This document shows positions 1-8,577 of a DNA stretch of 40,938 nt, one piece after another; the first letter of the stretch is position 1, and every line of letters begins with the position of its first letter. This DNA comes from Candidatus Saccharimonadota bacterium (GTDB taxonomy: Bacteria > Patescibacteriota > Saccharimonadia > Saccharimonadales > Saccharimonadaceae), in contig JAFRAU010000005.1 in the NCBI GenBank assembly GCA_017405245.1, forward strand, positions 1 to 40,938, written 5' to 3'. The position numbers and the translations under genes are program-made. A model generated the notes under the pieces. That model searched no databases. It had not been told where the DNA came from and saw nothing but the letters and a program-made list of their open reading frames with translations.

Positions 1-141
1 ATTCCATGCTAGGCAATATGACGCCAGTTGAGTTTTTGCAAAGTCTTGATGGTTATGAGAATGCCTGCCCAGACTTTTCTATGCTATACTAATAATATTA
101 ACAACTAGAAAGTTGTACAACTTGTTTGGGAGGTCGACCTT
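1..141 (+). mobile_element. IS element 3' end, left copy
   Basis: This segment is identical, as reverse complement, to the last 141 bases of the window, with no mismatch until position 142. It contains the 3' end of a transposase frame (3-92) followed by about 50 non-coding bases that end in a CCCAAACAAGTTGTAC-type sequence on the opposite strand. That resembles IS3-family (IS150-group) termini, but the family is inferred from memory of such ends. Because the two copies diverge exactly here, the IS boundary lies at or within a base or two of 141. Only the inner end of the element is present. Confidence 0.8.
3..92 (+). CDS. Transposase C-terminal fragment (IS3/IS481-like, partial)
   Basis: The frame is open from the window edge to TAA at 90-92 and reads SMLGNMTPVEFLQSL followed by 14 more residues. 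A short LGxMTPVEF segment near the C-terminus is typical of rve-type DDE transposases (IS3 OrfB and IS481 families), where it follows the RPHxxL motif. No catalytic residues are included, since the rest of the gene lies outside the window. The same peptide is encoded at the other end of the window. Confidence 0.65.
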   Translation, partial: SMLGNMTPVEFLQSLDGYENACPDFSMLY

Positions 142-194
142 CGGATTAAATGTGGTCTAAATGTAAGCCTTCATTTTTTTCAGCTCCCAGCCTC

Positions 195-223
195 TTTACA
201 TCTCCGCCCAAATTTGCTATAAT
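195..223 (+). promoter_or_regulatory. rnj promoter (TTTACA-17-TATAAT)
   Basis: TTTACA at 195-200 and TATAAT at 218-223 are separated by 17 bp, and a TGn extended -10 precedes the -10 box. The predicted start near 230 gives an 80-nt leader before the RNase J start at 311. The leader contains complementary TCTCTA and TAGAGA segments around 251-280 that could pair. The IS end lies only 53 bp upstream of the -35 box. Confidence 0.75.
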
Positions 224-310
224 AGAGGCACTGACAACACTTGTATCGCTCTCTATGGACTATGGAGGTATGTAGAGAACCCGACATAAGATAAATAAGG
301 AATTTTTTAT

Positions 311-2476
311 ATGAATAAACAAGAACAAGAGCGCCGTGCGCAGCTTTTAAAGAGTGCCAAGGAACGCTTACCTAGTATCAAGGAGCAATTTGAAGAGGCT
401 CAAAATCGTCATTTTAACAGCAATTTTGCCCCGGGTGGGAAGGATGCCCACTTGGTACCAAGCAAGCGTCAGAAGGCCAAAAAAGGCCCAAATACGGCAA
501 ATCAGGTTGCAAAATCTGCCAAAAATGGTCCAAAATCGGCTAAAAATGGCTCAAAAAACACTAAAAATGCTACGAGTCAGCCTAATCCTAACAAGGTCAA
601 CCTATCTGTTTCTACCAGAAAGGGCGAGATGGTGCATCATCAGAGAATGCTATCTCAGGATGTCAATGCCCAGGCCACGCAACATATTATCGGCATCCCT
701 GTAAACAAGTCCAGATATAATGGCTATAACGGTAAGCAAATTACTCATGCTCAGCTTAAAAATTCCCGTCCAGACCCTGAGGCGGTCAGAATTATGCCGA
801 TTGGTGGTGTGGGGGAATTTGGCATTGGTAAGAATATGACGATTGTCGAGTATAAGGGGGAAATTATCGTTATTGACATGGGTGTGCTCTTTGCGGGGGC
901 TGATTATCCAGGGGTTAATTACTTGATTCCAGATATCAAATTCTTAGAAGATAATAAGGATAGGGTTAAGGCAATTCTCTTTACGCACGCTCACCTTGAT
1001 CATATTGGCGCGTGTCGCCATTTGCTACCGAAGTTCAATCCGCTTACTCCTATTTATGGTACAGATTTTACGCTTGGCATGATTAAGAGACAGATGTCTG
1101 AGCTAGATGACGAGCCAGATCTTAATTATCAGGTAGTAGATCCACTAAAACATGAGAAAATCCAGGTTTCAGAGCATCTTTCCGTGGAATTTATTCATAT
1201 GCTCCACTCTATTCCGGGAAATACTGCCATCGTCGTGCGCACGCCTAACGGTACCATTTACTTCTCCGGTGACTGGCGCCATGAGGAAAATCCAATGGGT
1301 CGTCAGGCTGACTACGAGCGGATAGATGAGATTGTGAAAAACGAGGGAATTGACCTTATGGTTAATGAGAGCACCAATATCGACAGCCCGGGTCATCACC
1401 CGCATTCCGAGTATGATGTCGGTGACTCGTTTGGTATGGTGATGGATCATTATGCTAGTGGCCGGATTATTATCTCTTGTTTCTCCTCACAGATTGCTCG
1501 TATTGAGCTGGTACTAAATGAGGCCGCAAGACGTGGTCGTAAAGTCGCCTTTGCTGGATTCTCTATGATAAATAACATCGAGGTGGCACTCCGTGCCAAG
1601 GAAATCAAGGTTCCAAAAGATACCATTATGAAGATGGAAGACATTGTCAAGCTTCCAGATGAAAAGATTACGATTGTCTGTACAGGCTCCCAAGGTGAAT
1701 TAAACGCCGTGCTTAACCGTATGGTAACCGGTGCGCATAAATACATTAAGATTAAAAGCACAGACACTATCATTTTCTCATCCAACCCAATTCCTGGCAA
1801 TGAGCCACATGTGGTTAATACTGTTGACGGCCTGCTCCGTGAGGGTGCGCAAGTGATTCAAAATGGCAAGACTCATCTTACTAATATTGGTCCACTTCAC
1901 CTTTCTGGACATGCTTATTATGAGGACCACGTAGATTTTGTCACGCGCCTTAATCCGACTAATTATATGCCATACCACGGTGAATTTTATATGCTAGAAC
2001 ATAATGCCGAGATGGCAGAAAATGTTATTGGTATTCCAAGGGATAGAATTATTATTGCAGACGATGGTGACGTGATTGAACTTAGCCCATCTAAGAAGAT
2101 TAGAAAATGTGGCCGTATCCATGCCGGCAACAAGCTTTATGATGATGCCGACCAGCCAGTCCACGAAGCCGTAGTAAAAGACCGTATCCATATTTCCAGG
2201 GAAGGAATTTTTGTCTTAGTGCTTACTATTTCTAAGAAAACCGGACGTTTAGTAAAGACTCCGGACATTGTCTCGCGTGCGTTTATTTATCTTGATAATT
2301 CCGAGGAGCTAATTGGGAAAATCCGGCATTATCTCCGCATGAAAATTGATCGGACCGTTTCATCAGAGTCAGACCTCAAAGCCATGAAAGAAGAAATCAA
2401 AGAGGATGTCACTCATATTCTCTTTGATGCTACCGGACACACTCCTATCGTTATTCCAGTTATTAATAAAGTCTAG
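311..2476 (+). CDS. rnj: Ribonuclease J
   Basis: RNase J is a zinc-dependent 5'-3' exonuclease/endonuclease that matures rRNA and degrades mRNA in the cytoplasm in organisms lacking RNase E. Residues 1-155 are a Lys/Asn/Ala/Ser-rich, probably disordered extension with repeated KSAKNG-like units. From about 157 the metallo-beta-lactamase/beta-CASP core begins (RIMPIGGVGEFGIGKN), with the metal motif THAHLDH at 225-231. The usual RNase J spelling is HGHEDH, so the second and fourth positions differ while all ligands remain. The C-terminal domain is present. At 721 aa it is longer than the typical 550-560 because of the extension, which is common in CPR and actinobacterial RNase J. The start has a TAAGGA site about 9 nt upstream and a clear promoter. 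Confidence 0.95.
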   Translation: MNKQEQERRAQLLKSAKERLPSIKEQFEEAQNRHFNSNFAPGGKDAHLVPSKRQKAKKGPNTANQVAKSAKNGPKSAKNGSKNTKNATSQPNPNKVNLSVSTRKGEMVHHQRMLSQDVNAQATQHIIGIPVNKSRYNGYNGKQITHAQLKNSRPDPEAVRIMPIGGVGEFGIGKNMTIVEYKGEIIVIDMGVLFAGADYPGVNYLIPDIKFLEDNKDRVKAILFTHAHLDHIGACRHLLPKFNPLTPIYGTDFTLGMIKRQMSELDDEPDLNYQVVDPLKHEKIQVSEHLSVEFIHMLHSIPGNTAIVVRTPNGTIYFSGDWRHEENPMGRQADYERIDEIVKNEGIDLMVNESTNIDSPGHHPHSEYDVGDSFGMVMDHYASGRIIISCFSSQIARIELVLNEAARRGRKVAFAGFSMINNIEVALRAKEIKVPKDTIMKMEDIVKLPDEKITIVCTGSQGELNAVLNRMVTGAHKYIKIKSTDTIIFSSNPIPGNEPHVVNTVDGLLREGAQVIQNGKTHLTNIGPLHLSGHAYYEDHVDFVTRLNPTNYMPYHGEFYMLEHNAEMAENVIGIPRDRIIIADDGDVIELSPSKKIRKCGRIHAGNKLYDDADQPVHEAVVKDRIHISREGIFVLVLTISKKTGRLVKTPDIVSRAFIYLDNSEELIGKIRHYLRMKIDRTVSSESDLKAMKEEIKEDVTHILFDATGHTPIVIPVINKV

Positions 2477-2496
2477 CGTGCTATAATTAGGCTATT

Positions 2497-3156
2497 ATGC
2501 TAGACACAATCGCTACCCTGGTATTATATTTCTTCATTTATTCTTTTCTGGGGTGGGTTGCGGAAATGGTTTTTTGCACCATTACCTATAAAAAACCACA
2601 AACCAGAGGAGTGCTATTTGGCCCGTATTGCCCAATTTATGGTTTTGGTGCATTACTTGTACTTAGTATTACTGCACCGATAAAAGATAACGTTATTTTA
2701 GTCTTCTTGCTAGCATCACTGTCCTGCACGATTCTAGAATATATGACTAGTCTAATTCTGGAAAAACTATTTAATATCAGATGGTGGGATTATTCTAAAT
2801 CTGGCAAGATTAATTACAAAGGTAGAATCTGTGTCAGAAGCTCACTGGCTTTTGGATTTTTTGGGGTAGTCGTTGTTCAGTGGTTCCAGCCACTCGTTGT
2901 CGGCGTTATTAATTTGGTACCAACGGCCGCACAGTTCATTATTGCCATAGTTCTATTGCTAATTATTACCATAGACATTATTGTGTCGGCTCTGGCTACG
3001 CTAGGCGCTAAGAAGCAACTTAATTTTAGTAAAATCGCCGGAGACCAAACTGCGGTCATTAAAAAAGCTTGTAAAGATGTAGTTAAAAAAACCATCAAAA
3101 AAATTGGCTCCCCAAGGCACAGGAGCAACTCTAAATCAAGAAACCATAAACCATAA
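2497..3156 (+). CDS. CmpB-like putative ABC transporter membrane protein (PF06541-type)
   Basis: The protein is 219 aa with about five hydrophobic segments and a basic tail. The opening pattern YFFIYSFLGWVAEMVF, followed by RGVLFGPYCPIYGFGALL and ILEYMTSLILEKLFNIRWWDYS, is the signature of the PF06541 family ('putative ABC-transporter type IV', CmpB). Its biochemical role is not established, and no ATPase partner sits beside it here. A TATAAT box at 2482-2487, inside the gap after rnj, lies 9 nt before the ATG, so a separate near-leaderless transcript is likely. The C-terminal 30 residues are Lys/Arg/Ser-rich and probably cytoplasmic. Confidence 0.75.
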   Translation: MLDTIATLVLYFFIYSFLGWVAEMVFCTITYKKPQTRGVLFGPYCPIYGFGALLVLSITAPIKDNVILVFLLASLSCTILEYMTSLILEKLFNIRWWDYSKSGKINYKGRICVRSSLAFGFFGVVVVQWFQPLVVGVINLVPTAAQFIIAIVLLLIITIDIIVSALATLGAKKQLNFSKIAGDQTAVIKKACKDVVKKTIKKIGSPRHRSNSKSRNHKP

Positions 3157-3159
3157 ACT

Positions 3160-3246
3160 TGGTCCCCGAGACTGGACTCGAACCAGCACATCCGTGAAGA
3201 CACTAGCACCTGAAGCTAGCGCGTCTACCAATTCCGCCACTCGGGG
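3160..3246 (-). tRNA. tRNA-Leu (CAG)
   Basis: The minus-strand sequence folds as a class II tRNA. The perfect 7-bp acceptor stem is CCCCGAG/CTCGGGG, with encoded CCA. The D-arm is leucine-like (GTGGCGGAATTGGTAGACGC), the anticodon loop reads CTTCAGG with anticodon CAG, and there is a variable arm and a TTCGAGTCC T-loop. A minus-strand TATAAT (3255-3260) lies just upstream. Confidence 0.95.
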
Positions 3247-3286
3247 ATGAAAAAATTATACCACATCTGATGGACTTTTAAAAGGC

Positions 3287-3315
3287 TTGACATGCTAGAT
3301 GCTTAAAAGTACAAT
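3287..3315 (+). promoter_or_regulatory. Consensus promoter (TTGACA-17-TACAAT) of the secreted-protein gene
   Basis: TTGACA at 3287-3292 and TACAAT at 3310-3315 are spaced by 17 bp. The predicted transcript starts near 3322, which excludes the upstream in-frame ATG at 3299 and supports translation from 3344. Confidence 0.75.
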
Positions 3316-3343
3316 AAAACTAACACTAAATAAGGTCATATAT

Positions 3344-4744
3344 ATGAAAAAAATTAGCAAAACAATTACGGCGCTTTTATTCATACTCGCCAGTCTTTTT
3401 TTACCGTTTTCACAACTAGCCTACGCCACACAAGCTAATGCGACAGTGAACTGGACTGTGGAAGAAGGTGGCTTCGCCGATCTCTGGATTAATAATACCA
3501 TGGTTATGCCAGCAGCTGGTGAAAATCCCTATCCTACCAACGTAGCGTATGAAACTGAGACCACTGACACTACGGTTACTTTTCGCTTCGAGACGCTTTA
3601 TATAGAAGTAATTAACTCACTTTCTATTAATGGTCATGACTTTTCTAATCAGCTGCCAAAAACCAGTGCTGAACTGGGCGCACATTATGCCAATCAGCAC
3701 ATTAGCTTTGAAGTAGAAGTTGACAAAAGTGCAAATTATAATATTGTAACAAAATCTGACTTTATCACTGGCAACCAGCAGTTCATGGGCAATTTCCTCT
3801 GGGAAAATGATGAAAATGACGTGCATGCTGTCCCAGATGATATTATAGGTAAAGGTACTCTGGAATTTGTAAAAGCGACCTATGACGGCGTTACCTATAA
3901 TTCTATAACTGACCTCAATCAGAATTGCCAACCGTCTTTCTGTCATTGGGAAGATAGTATCGTCACAGAAGAAGATCAGGATGGCAGTACTGGTGGCGCA
4001 GAACTTCCAATCGGCACTGAACTGACTGTCCGCCTAATTCCAGAATCTGGTTATCAACTTGTCTCCTTTGGCATTAATGGTGGCGAGTTCGAGCCGCAAG
4101 AAAACATTGGCGAATACACCTTTACAATCAGAGGTGGAAATGCTCACCTTGCTGCTGATTTTGAGCCGGTTGATGATGTTGTCGATGCGAGTGCTTCCAA
4201 AGCGATTAATTCTGGTTCTATTTCTCTTGGCGGGGAAGAATCTAGCATGGAAATCGGCACTGCTAGATTAGATGTCTCCGATGTTGAATTATCAGACGAA
4301 CAGATTAGTAATTTTCAATCTGCCGCACCATCTGGGTATAATGTTGTAAACTATGCTGACATCTCTTTATATAACACCGTTTTCAAAGGTTCTGATAGTG
4401 ATAGCTGGGATACTCAGGTGACGGAACTTGACCATACTGCCACTATCACTTTGCAACTAGAAGATGGTATAGATGGTAGCAATCTTGTCGTTATTCACGA
4501 GAAACATGACGGCACGTACGAAGTCATTGAGACCACATACGATAGGGAAAATAATACTATTAGTTTTCAGACTGATAGCTTTTCTAACTATGCTTTGGCC
4601 ACTAAGACTATTACTGCGCCAAACTCTGGCCTTAATAATGCATCCGGGTCTGTTTCCGCTATTTCTAGCAACGCAACTTCCCTCATCACCTTCACTGCTA
4701 TTTCAGCTATGCTTTGGTTCACTCTTCGCAGAATCCATCAATAA
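3344..4744 (+). CDS. Secreted, C-terminally anchored surface protein of unknown function
   Basis: The 466-aa product starts with a classic signal peptide (MKKISK, a hydrophobic stretch, then cleavage after LAYA). The mature part is acidic and rich in Thr/Asn/Asp. A segment around LRP-like VRLIPESGYQLVSF, ending in AAHLAADF-like residues, resembles the beta-rich 'bacterial repeat' (InlB B-type) modules. The C-terminus reads APNSGL, a Ser/Ala-rich spacer, a hydrophobic helix (SLITFTAISAMLWFTL) and RRIHQ, the layout of a cell-wall sorting or tail-anchor signal with a non-canonical LPxTG-like box. An earlier in-frame ATG at 3299 was rejected because it lies between the -35 and -10 boxes; 3344 has a TAAGG-type site upstream. 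It may act in host-cell attachment, but that is only inference from location. Confidence 0.75.
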   Translation: MKKISKTITALLFILASLFLPFSQLAYATQANATVNWTVEEGGFADLWINNTMVMPAAGENPYPTNVAYETETTDTTVTFRFETLYIEVINSLSINGHDFSNQLPKTSAELGAHYANQHISFEVEVDKSANYNIVTKSDFITGNQQFMGNFLWENDENDVHAVPDDIIGKGTLEFVKATYDGVTYNSITDLNQNCQPSFCHWEDSIVTEEDQDGSTGGAELPIGTELTVRLIPESGYQLVSFGINGGEFEPQENIGEYTFTIRGGNAHLAADFEPVDDVVDASASKAINSGSISLGGEESSMEIGTARLDVSDVELSDEQISNFQSAAPSGYNVVNYADISLYNTVFKGSDSDSWDTQVTELDHTATITLQLEDGIDGSNLVVIHEKHDGTYEVIETTYDRENNTISFQTDSFSNYALATKTITAPNSGLNNASGSVSAISSNATSLITFTAISAMLWFTLRRIHQ

Positions 4745-4783
4745 TTGATAAGCATACACTTGCCATAAGCGGTGTCCGTGTGC

Positions 4784-4789
4784 TATAAT
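4784..4789 (+). promoter_or_regulatory. -10 box 8 nt before the Rpf-like gene
   Basis: TATAAT with TGn extension ends 8 nt before ATG 4798, and TTGCCA (4760-4765) lies 18 bp upstream. The predicted mRNA has essentially no leader. Confidence 0.6.
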
Positions 4790-4797
4790 GAAATGGT

Positions 4798-5835
4798 ATG
4801 AGACTAAATTCCAAACGTAACAGATTGTCTCTGATTATTTCTGGTATTGTGATAGTCGCTATGGTTTTTGTATCCGTCGCAAACGCTATCACTCGCAATA
4901 CCTTTGCAGATGAGTCGGGCACTTCCGGCGTCTTAGCAGAGCCGCATTTTATTACTATTCATGACCAAGGAAAGAAACTCACTATTAAGACTACCGCCGT
5001 ATCTGTCGGCGAAGCCTTGGAACGTGCAGGTGTAGAGGTGCTTGATACAGACATTATTGAGCCAGGGAAGACCACCTTAATTAATTTCGATAATTACCAC
5101 ATTAATATTTATCGTTCTCGCCCGGTCACTATCATTGACGGCAAGACTAAAAAGAACATAATGACCGCCAGTTTTGATCCAAAGTCTATTGCGGAGAGCG
5201 CCGGTATTTCTGTCTATGACGGCGACGAAATCAAGCTAGTTAAGAGTACAGATTTTATCGAAACCGGTATCTCTACTACTTATAAGATTACCAGAAATGG
5301 CGGTCAGACCGCTACGGTCGAGACTTCAATTGCCTACACCGAAGAGACTAGGGAAGATAGCTCTCTTTCTCAGGGAGAGACTAAGTTAATTCAACCTGGT
5401 GAAGAAGGCCGCAAAGTCGCCAAGTACTCTGTCAATTTCGTAGACGGAGTTGAAGTTTCTCGTGAACTTGTTTCCGAAGAAACCGTCAAAGAGCCAGTCC
5501 CGCGTATTACGGCCGTTGGTTCTAAAAAGTCCGTTCCCCCAGAGTGGGATACCTGTGCTAACTGGGCGCGTCAGGCTGGTGTCTCTGAGAATGACTTATA
5601 TAGCGCGCTAACCTTAATCTATCATGAGTCGGGATGCCGTGTTAATGCTACTAATGCCTCCTCCGGCGCTTACGGTATCCCTCAGGCTTTACCGGGAAAT
5701 AAAATGGCTACTATTGCTTCCGACTGGGAGACCAACCCCATCACGCAGATTAAATGGATGGCAAACTACGTCACTGGGCGTTACGGTGGTTGGAGTCAGG
5801 CTATGAACTACTGGTGGGAGCATCACTGGTATTAA
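4798..5835 (+). CDS. Rpf-like G5-domain lytic transglycosylase, membrane-anchored or secreted
   Basis: The 345-aa protein has an N-terminal signal/anchor (about residues 10-32). It is followed by two YabE-like DUF348 modules (VSVGEALERAGVEV and a second starting near FDPKSIAESAG), a G5 domain (about 160-230, ending KEPVPRI), and a C-terminal lysozyme-fold transglycosylase domain with YHESGCRVNATNAS and YGIPQA motifs; the Glu of HESG is the expected catalytic acid. This DUF348-G5-SLT order matches resuscitation-promoting-factor-type muralytic enzymes of Actinobacteria and Saccharibacteria, which cleave peptidoglycan glycan strands outside the cell. In an episymbiont it could remodel its own or host wall; that role is inference. 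Confidence 0.85.
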   Translation: MRLNSKRNRLSLIISGIVIVAMVFVSVANAITRNTFADESGTSGVLAEPHFITIHDQGKKLTIKTTAVSVGEALERAGVEVLDTDIIEPGKTTLINFDNYHINIYRSRPVTIIDGKTKKNIMTASFDPKSIAESAGISVYDGDEIKLVKSTDFIETGISTTYKITRNGGQTATVETSIAYTEETREDSSLSQGETKLIQPGEEGRKVAKYSVNFVDGVEVSRELVSEETVKEPVPRITAVGSKKSVPPEWDTCANWARQAGVSENDLYSALTLIYHESGCRVNATNASSGAYGIPQALPGNKMATIASDWETNPITQIKWMANYVTGRYGGWSQAMNYWWEHHWY

Positions 5836-5838
5836 TTT

Positions 5839-6016
5839 AGCAAACGAAAAGCGGTAAAGGGCTAATCGGCAACATAAAAGAGATTCTCCCTGTAATTGCT
5901 AAACTACTAATACCTTACGAGTACCGTTAAGTCGGGCGCAGTAAGGATTTGTGGTTTAGCAATTACAGGCGAGAATCGACTGTTGCCAATTAGCCCTTTA
6001 CTGCTTTTCGCAGCAA
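5839..6016. repeat. 166-bp foldback element flanked by AGCAA direct repeats (MITE-like or long-hairpin RNA)
   Basis: Positions 5845-5906 and 5949-6010 form long inverted arms. Both begin at the outer tip with CGAAAAGC, share TAAAGGGCTAAT, GGCAACA and CTGTAATTGCTAAAC, and differ by only a few substitutions and a short indel. The centre contains a further CCTTAC/GTAAGG pair, so the whole region can fold as one rod. The outer flanks are AGCAA at 5839-5843 and 6012-6016, which may be a target-site duplication. No ORF is present. It could be a non-autonomous element, a structured RNA or a complex terminator for the Rpf-like gene. Confidence 0.75.
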
Positions 6017-6021
6017 GAATT

Positions 6022-6060
6022 AGCAGACTGCCACCAAATAGCCCCTACTACAATCTGCTA
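6022..6060. repeat. Small hairpin between foldback element and rsmA
   Basis: TAGCAGACTG and CAATCTGCTA at the two ends can pair (one mismatch) around a C-rich loop. There is no T-run, so a classical terminator is not supported. Its position suggests it may be part of the same structured spacer. Confidence 0.35.
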
Positions 6061-6086
6061 GTGAAAAATATGTTATAATTATTATA

Positions 6087-6926
6087 ATGAAAAACAACAA
6101 ATCTCTTGGTCAACACTGGCTCTATAATCGCCAAATTTTAGATGATATTGCTGATTTTGCGGCCGGAAATACCCCAGAAACGCTAGAAAACAGCCCTGCT
6201 AAACTTCCAAAATCGCCTAAAACTGCCCTGGAAGAGCGTGTAAGGCCTTTATGCTTAGAAATAGGGCCAGGGCTAGGTACGCTCACATCGAGCCTTCTGA
6301 GGGTCTTTCCGCGCGTCATTTCTGTGGAATTTGACCAAAGATTAGCGGAAAACTTGCCAAAGTCTTTCCCCGGGAAAAACTTGGAGGTTGTGAACCAGGA
6401 CTTTCTCAAATTTGATTTAGAAAGTATCGACGAGCCTTATGTAGTAGCCGGAAATATCCCATACTATATCACGTCCCCTATTATTAAGAAGTTAATTGAG
6501 GCAAAAAATCAGCCACTACGTATTGTCCTCCTGATTCAAAAAGAGGTAGCAGAGCGAATTGCCGCAAAAAAAGGCCGACACACAGTTTTATCTCTATCTG
6601 TTCAAAATCGAGCCAGTGTCACTCTGGGCCCAGTTGTTGGACGAGAATTTTTCACCCCACCACCAGATGTAGATAGCGAGATTATTATCTTGGAGCCGCT
6701 GAGTGCTCCAATCGTTCCAGATCAAATATTTTCCATTATAAAGCGTGGCTTTTCCGCTCCCAGAAAAAAGCTTATCAAGAACATAGGCCAGCTGAGAACA
6801 TCTGACCTTCAAGCGATATTTAGTAGAATTGGCATTTCCGCGGATGCTAGACCGGCGGACTTAGATTTGGTAGATTGGGAAAAACTCTATCAGGAGCTAT
6901 TTTCCTCTTGTCAAAATTATTCATAA
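6087..6926 (+). CDS. rsmA: 16S rRNA (adenine1518/1519-N6)-dimethyltransferase RsmA/KsgA
   Basis: RsmA dimethylates two adjacent adenosines in the 3' hairpin of 16S rRNA during small-subunit assembly, using SAM. Visible motifs are NKSLGQHWL at 4-11 (family form KSLGQHFL), the SAM loop LEIGPGLGTLT near 57-66, and the catalytic NIPYY at 123-127, plus a complete C-terminal helical domain. Residues about 28-52 form a charged insertion not usual in the family. Length is 279 aa, close to E. coli KsgA (273). TATAAT at 6074-6079 ends 7 nt before ATG, predicting a leaderless mRNA. A second, shorter family member lies at 34782-35354. Confidence 0.95.
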   Translation: MKNNKSLGQHWLYNRQILDDIADFAAGNTPETLENSPAKLPKSPKTALEERVRPLCLEIGPGLGTLTSSLLRVFPRVISVEFDQRLAENLPKSFPGKNLEVVNQDFLKFDLESIDEPYVVAGNIPYYITSPIIKKLIEAKNQPLRIVLLIQKEVAERIAAKKGRHTVLSLSVQNRASVTLGPVVGREFFTPPPDVDSEIIILEPLSAPIVPDQIFSIIKRGFSAPRKKLIKNIGQLRTSDLQAIFSRIGISADARPADLDLVDWEKLYQELFSSCQNYS

Positions 6927-6936
6927 CCATTATAAT
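6908..6936 (+). promoter_or_regulatory. Promoter TTGTCA-17-TATAAT
   Basis: TTGTCA at 6908-6913 overlaps the end of rsmA, and TATAAT is at 6931-6936 with a 17-bp spacer. The predicted 25-nt leader contains an AGGGAGG Shine-Dalgarno site (6954-6960) before ATG 6968. Confidence 0.7.
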
Positions 6937-6967
6937 AAAATAAATGTATTAAAAGGGAGGCTTTCTC

Positions 6968-8563
6968 ATGAATCCGGAAGAAAATCAAAATAACCAGCCA
7001 GCAGGACCGGCACCAGACAATGGCGCTCCGAGCACGACTGCCGCACCTGCCGCCACGCAGGATGTGCCTGCTGTGGAGCCGTCGACTCCTCCTGCGGGCC
7101 CAGCTGCCCCAGTCACGGAGCCTGCACCATTTGAGAACGCAGCCGACTCTCTAAACGCTACGATTTCCCCTGAGCCGTCGTCTACTGATGCTTCCAGTTC
7201 CGGAGAAGCACCAGCAGAAACCAACTCAGAAGCTCCATCCCTAGATCAGGTTGCCGCAGATTTAGCCTCTGCTACGGAGTCAACCAATCCCGCTGCGGAG
7301 CCGGCCGTTACGGATTTATCTTCCATCAATCCAGCTGCTCCTGATTTGTCTTCCAACACGGATACCGCAGACGCCACTGGCGCCACAGACGCCGCACAGG
7401 GTGGACTAGCTAGCACCCCAGATGACACTACTTCTACTATGCCAGCTACTAGCCCAGCTCCATTTAGTACAGAGGGTTCCACGGATATCAACTCGACCGT
7501 TGGCACTCCCTCAACTATGGATAATAACGCCACGTCTATTTCTGCTTCACCAACAGGTATTGGCGCACCAGCGTCTCCACTATCAGACACAACCCCATCA
7601 GCAGACGCTACTTCTTCCATCGGAGAAACGCCGTCTATTGGTGCACCATCAATGAGTAATACCCCATCCATCGGCACAGCTCCGTCAGTAGACACTACTT
7701 CATCTGTTGATGCCACTTCGACATCAGCTACTAGCCCAGCAGAGGATTCTTCTAGCACAGAATCAGAGTCCACCACTTCTGCTAACTTCATCGGTGATGC
7801 TCCCGAGGCCCCTAAGGCGGCTAAATCTGATGACGAGGAGGAGGAACCGCTCGTTCCAGCTGAGCCAGTTCCAGGATCTATCGGTAGTGCTTTGGCTTAT
7901 TCCGACACCGCCCCAGGTCACGCTGAACCTATTGGCAAGATGAAAAAAGTTTCAAAATTCACTTCCATTACCAAAGATCCAAAAACCGCTAAGGGGAACA
8001 TTAAGCTTCTTATTATCATTATTGCCGCCGTGGTACTGGTTGCTATCGTTGTTGTTGTGTTATTATTCATCTTTGGTGGTTCTTCCAAAAAATCTTCCAC
8101 TGGCACCACCACTCAGACTACTAAGCCTACCACTCAGCCAACCGTATCTAGCCTTACCTGTACTTTGGAAGGCGACAATACGGCATTCTCGTCTTATGGG
8201 GACGTTGTTTCTGGCCGTAAAGAAGTTATCGCTATGTACTCAGATAGCACATTGACTGACCTAGGTATCAATCTCTCTCTTCAATACAGTGATGAAACCG
8301 CCGCTAATGCCGGCGCCGCCAAGGCTCGCGAGGAGTATGCTAGTAAGTATCAAGCAGCCGGCTTAACCGCTGATCCATTCCTCAGCACTTATGATGTGGT
8401 AGGCAGTGCCTTAACTGTCACTCATCAGGCTGATGGCGATAGTATTACCACCACTAACGCTAAGATTATGGATCTCTTTGTCCTTCGTGGCGAAGTTATT
8501 GATGATATAGAGACACTTCAAGATTCCTACGAGGAAGACGGCTTTACTTGTGAAGCTAAATAG
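6968..8563 (+). CDS. Single-pass membrane protein with a Pro/Ala/Ser/Thr-rich cytoplasmic domain
   Basis: The 531-aa protein begins with about 280 residues of low-complexity Pro/Ala/Ser/Thr/Asp sequence containing loose repeats such as PSIG/SADATSS. A Glu-rich patch (DDEEEEPLVP) and a basic stretch (KMKKVSKF) follow. One strong transmembrane helix lies at about 345-373 (LLIIIIAAVVLVAIVVVVLLF), then a Ser/Thr linker and a folded domain of about 130 residues. Without a signal peptide and with basic residues before the helix, the N-terminus is probably cytoplasmic and the C-terminal domain outside. No known family was recognised; similar architectures are common in Saccharibacteria. The strong SD site and the promoter fix the start. 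Confidence 0.7.
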   Translation: MNPEENQNNQPAGPAPDNGAPSTTAAPAATQDVPAVEPSTPPAGPAAPVTEPAPFENAADSLNATISPEPSSTDASSSGEAPAETNSEAPSLDQVAADLASATESTNPAAEPAVTDLSSINPAAPDLSSNTDTADATGATDAAQGGLASTPDDTTSTMPATSPAPFSTEGSTDINSTVGTPSTMDNNATSISASPTGIGAPASPLSDTTPSADATSSIGETPSIGAPSMSNTPSIGTAPSVDTTSSVDATSTSATSPAEDSSSTESESTTSANFIGDAPEAPKAAKSDDEEEEPLVPAEPVPGSIGSALAYSDTAPGHAEPIGKMKKVSKFTSITKDPKTAKGNIKLLIIIIAAVVLVAIVVVVLLFIFGGSSKKSSTGTTTQTTKPTTQPTVSSLTCTLEGDNTAFSSYGDVVSGRKEVIAMYSDSTLTDLGINLSLQYSDETAANAGAAKAREEYASKYQAAGLTADPFLSTYDVVGSALTVTHQADGDSITTTNAKIMDLFVLRGEVIDDIETLQDSYEEDGFTCEAK

Positions 8564-8577
8564 TTTATAATAACTAT

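Noticed and set aside
7246-7791. 181-codon minus-strand open frame
   Set aside because: It is the mirror of the low-complexity Pro/Ala/Ser/Thr coding region, has no promoter or SD site, and its composition is explained by the repetitive plus-strand gene.
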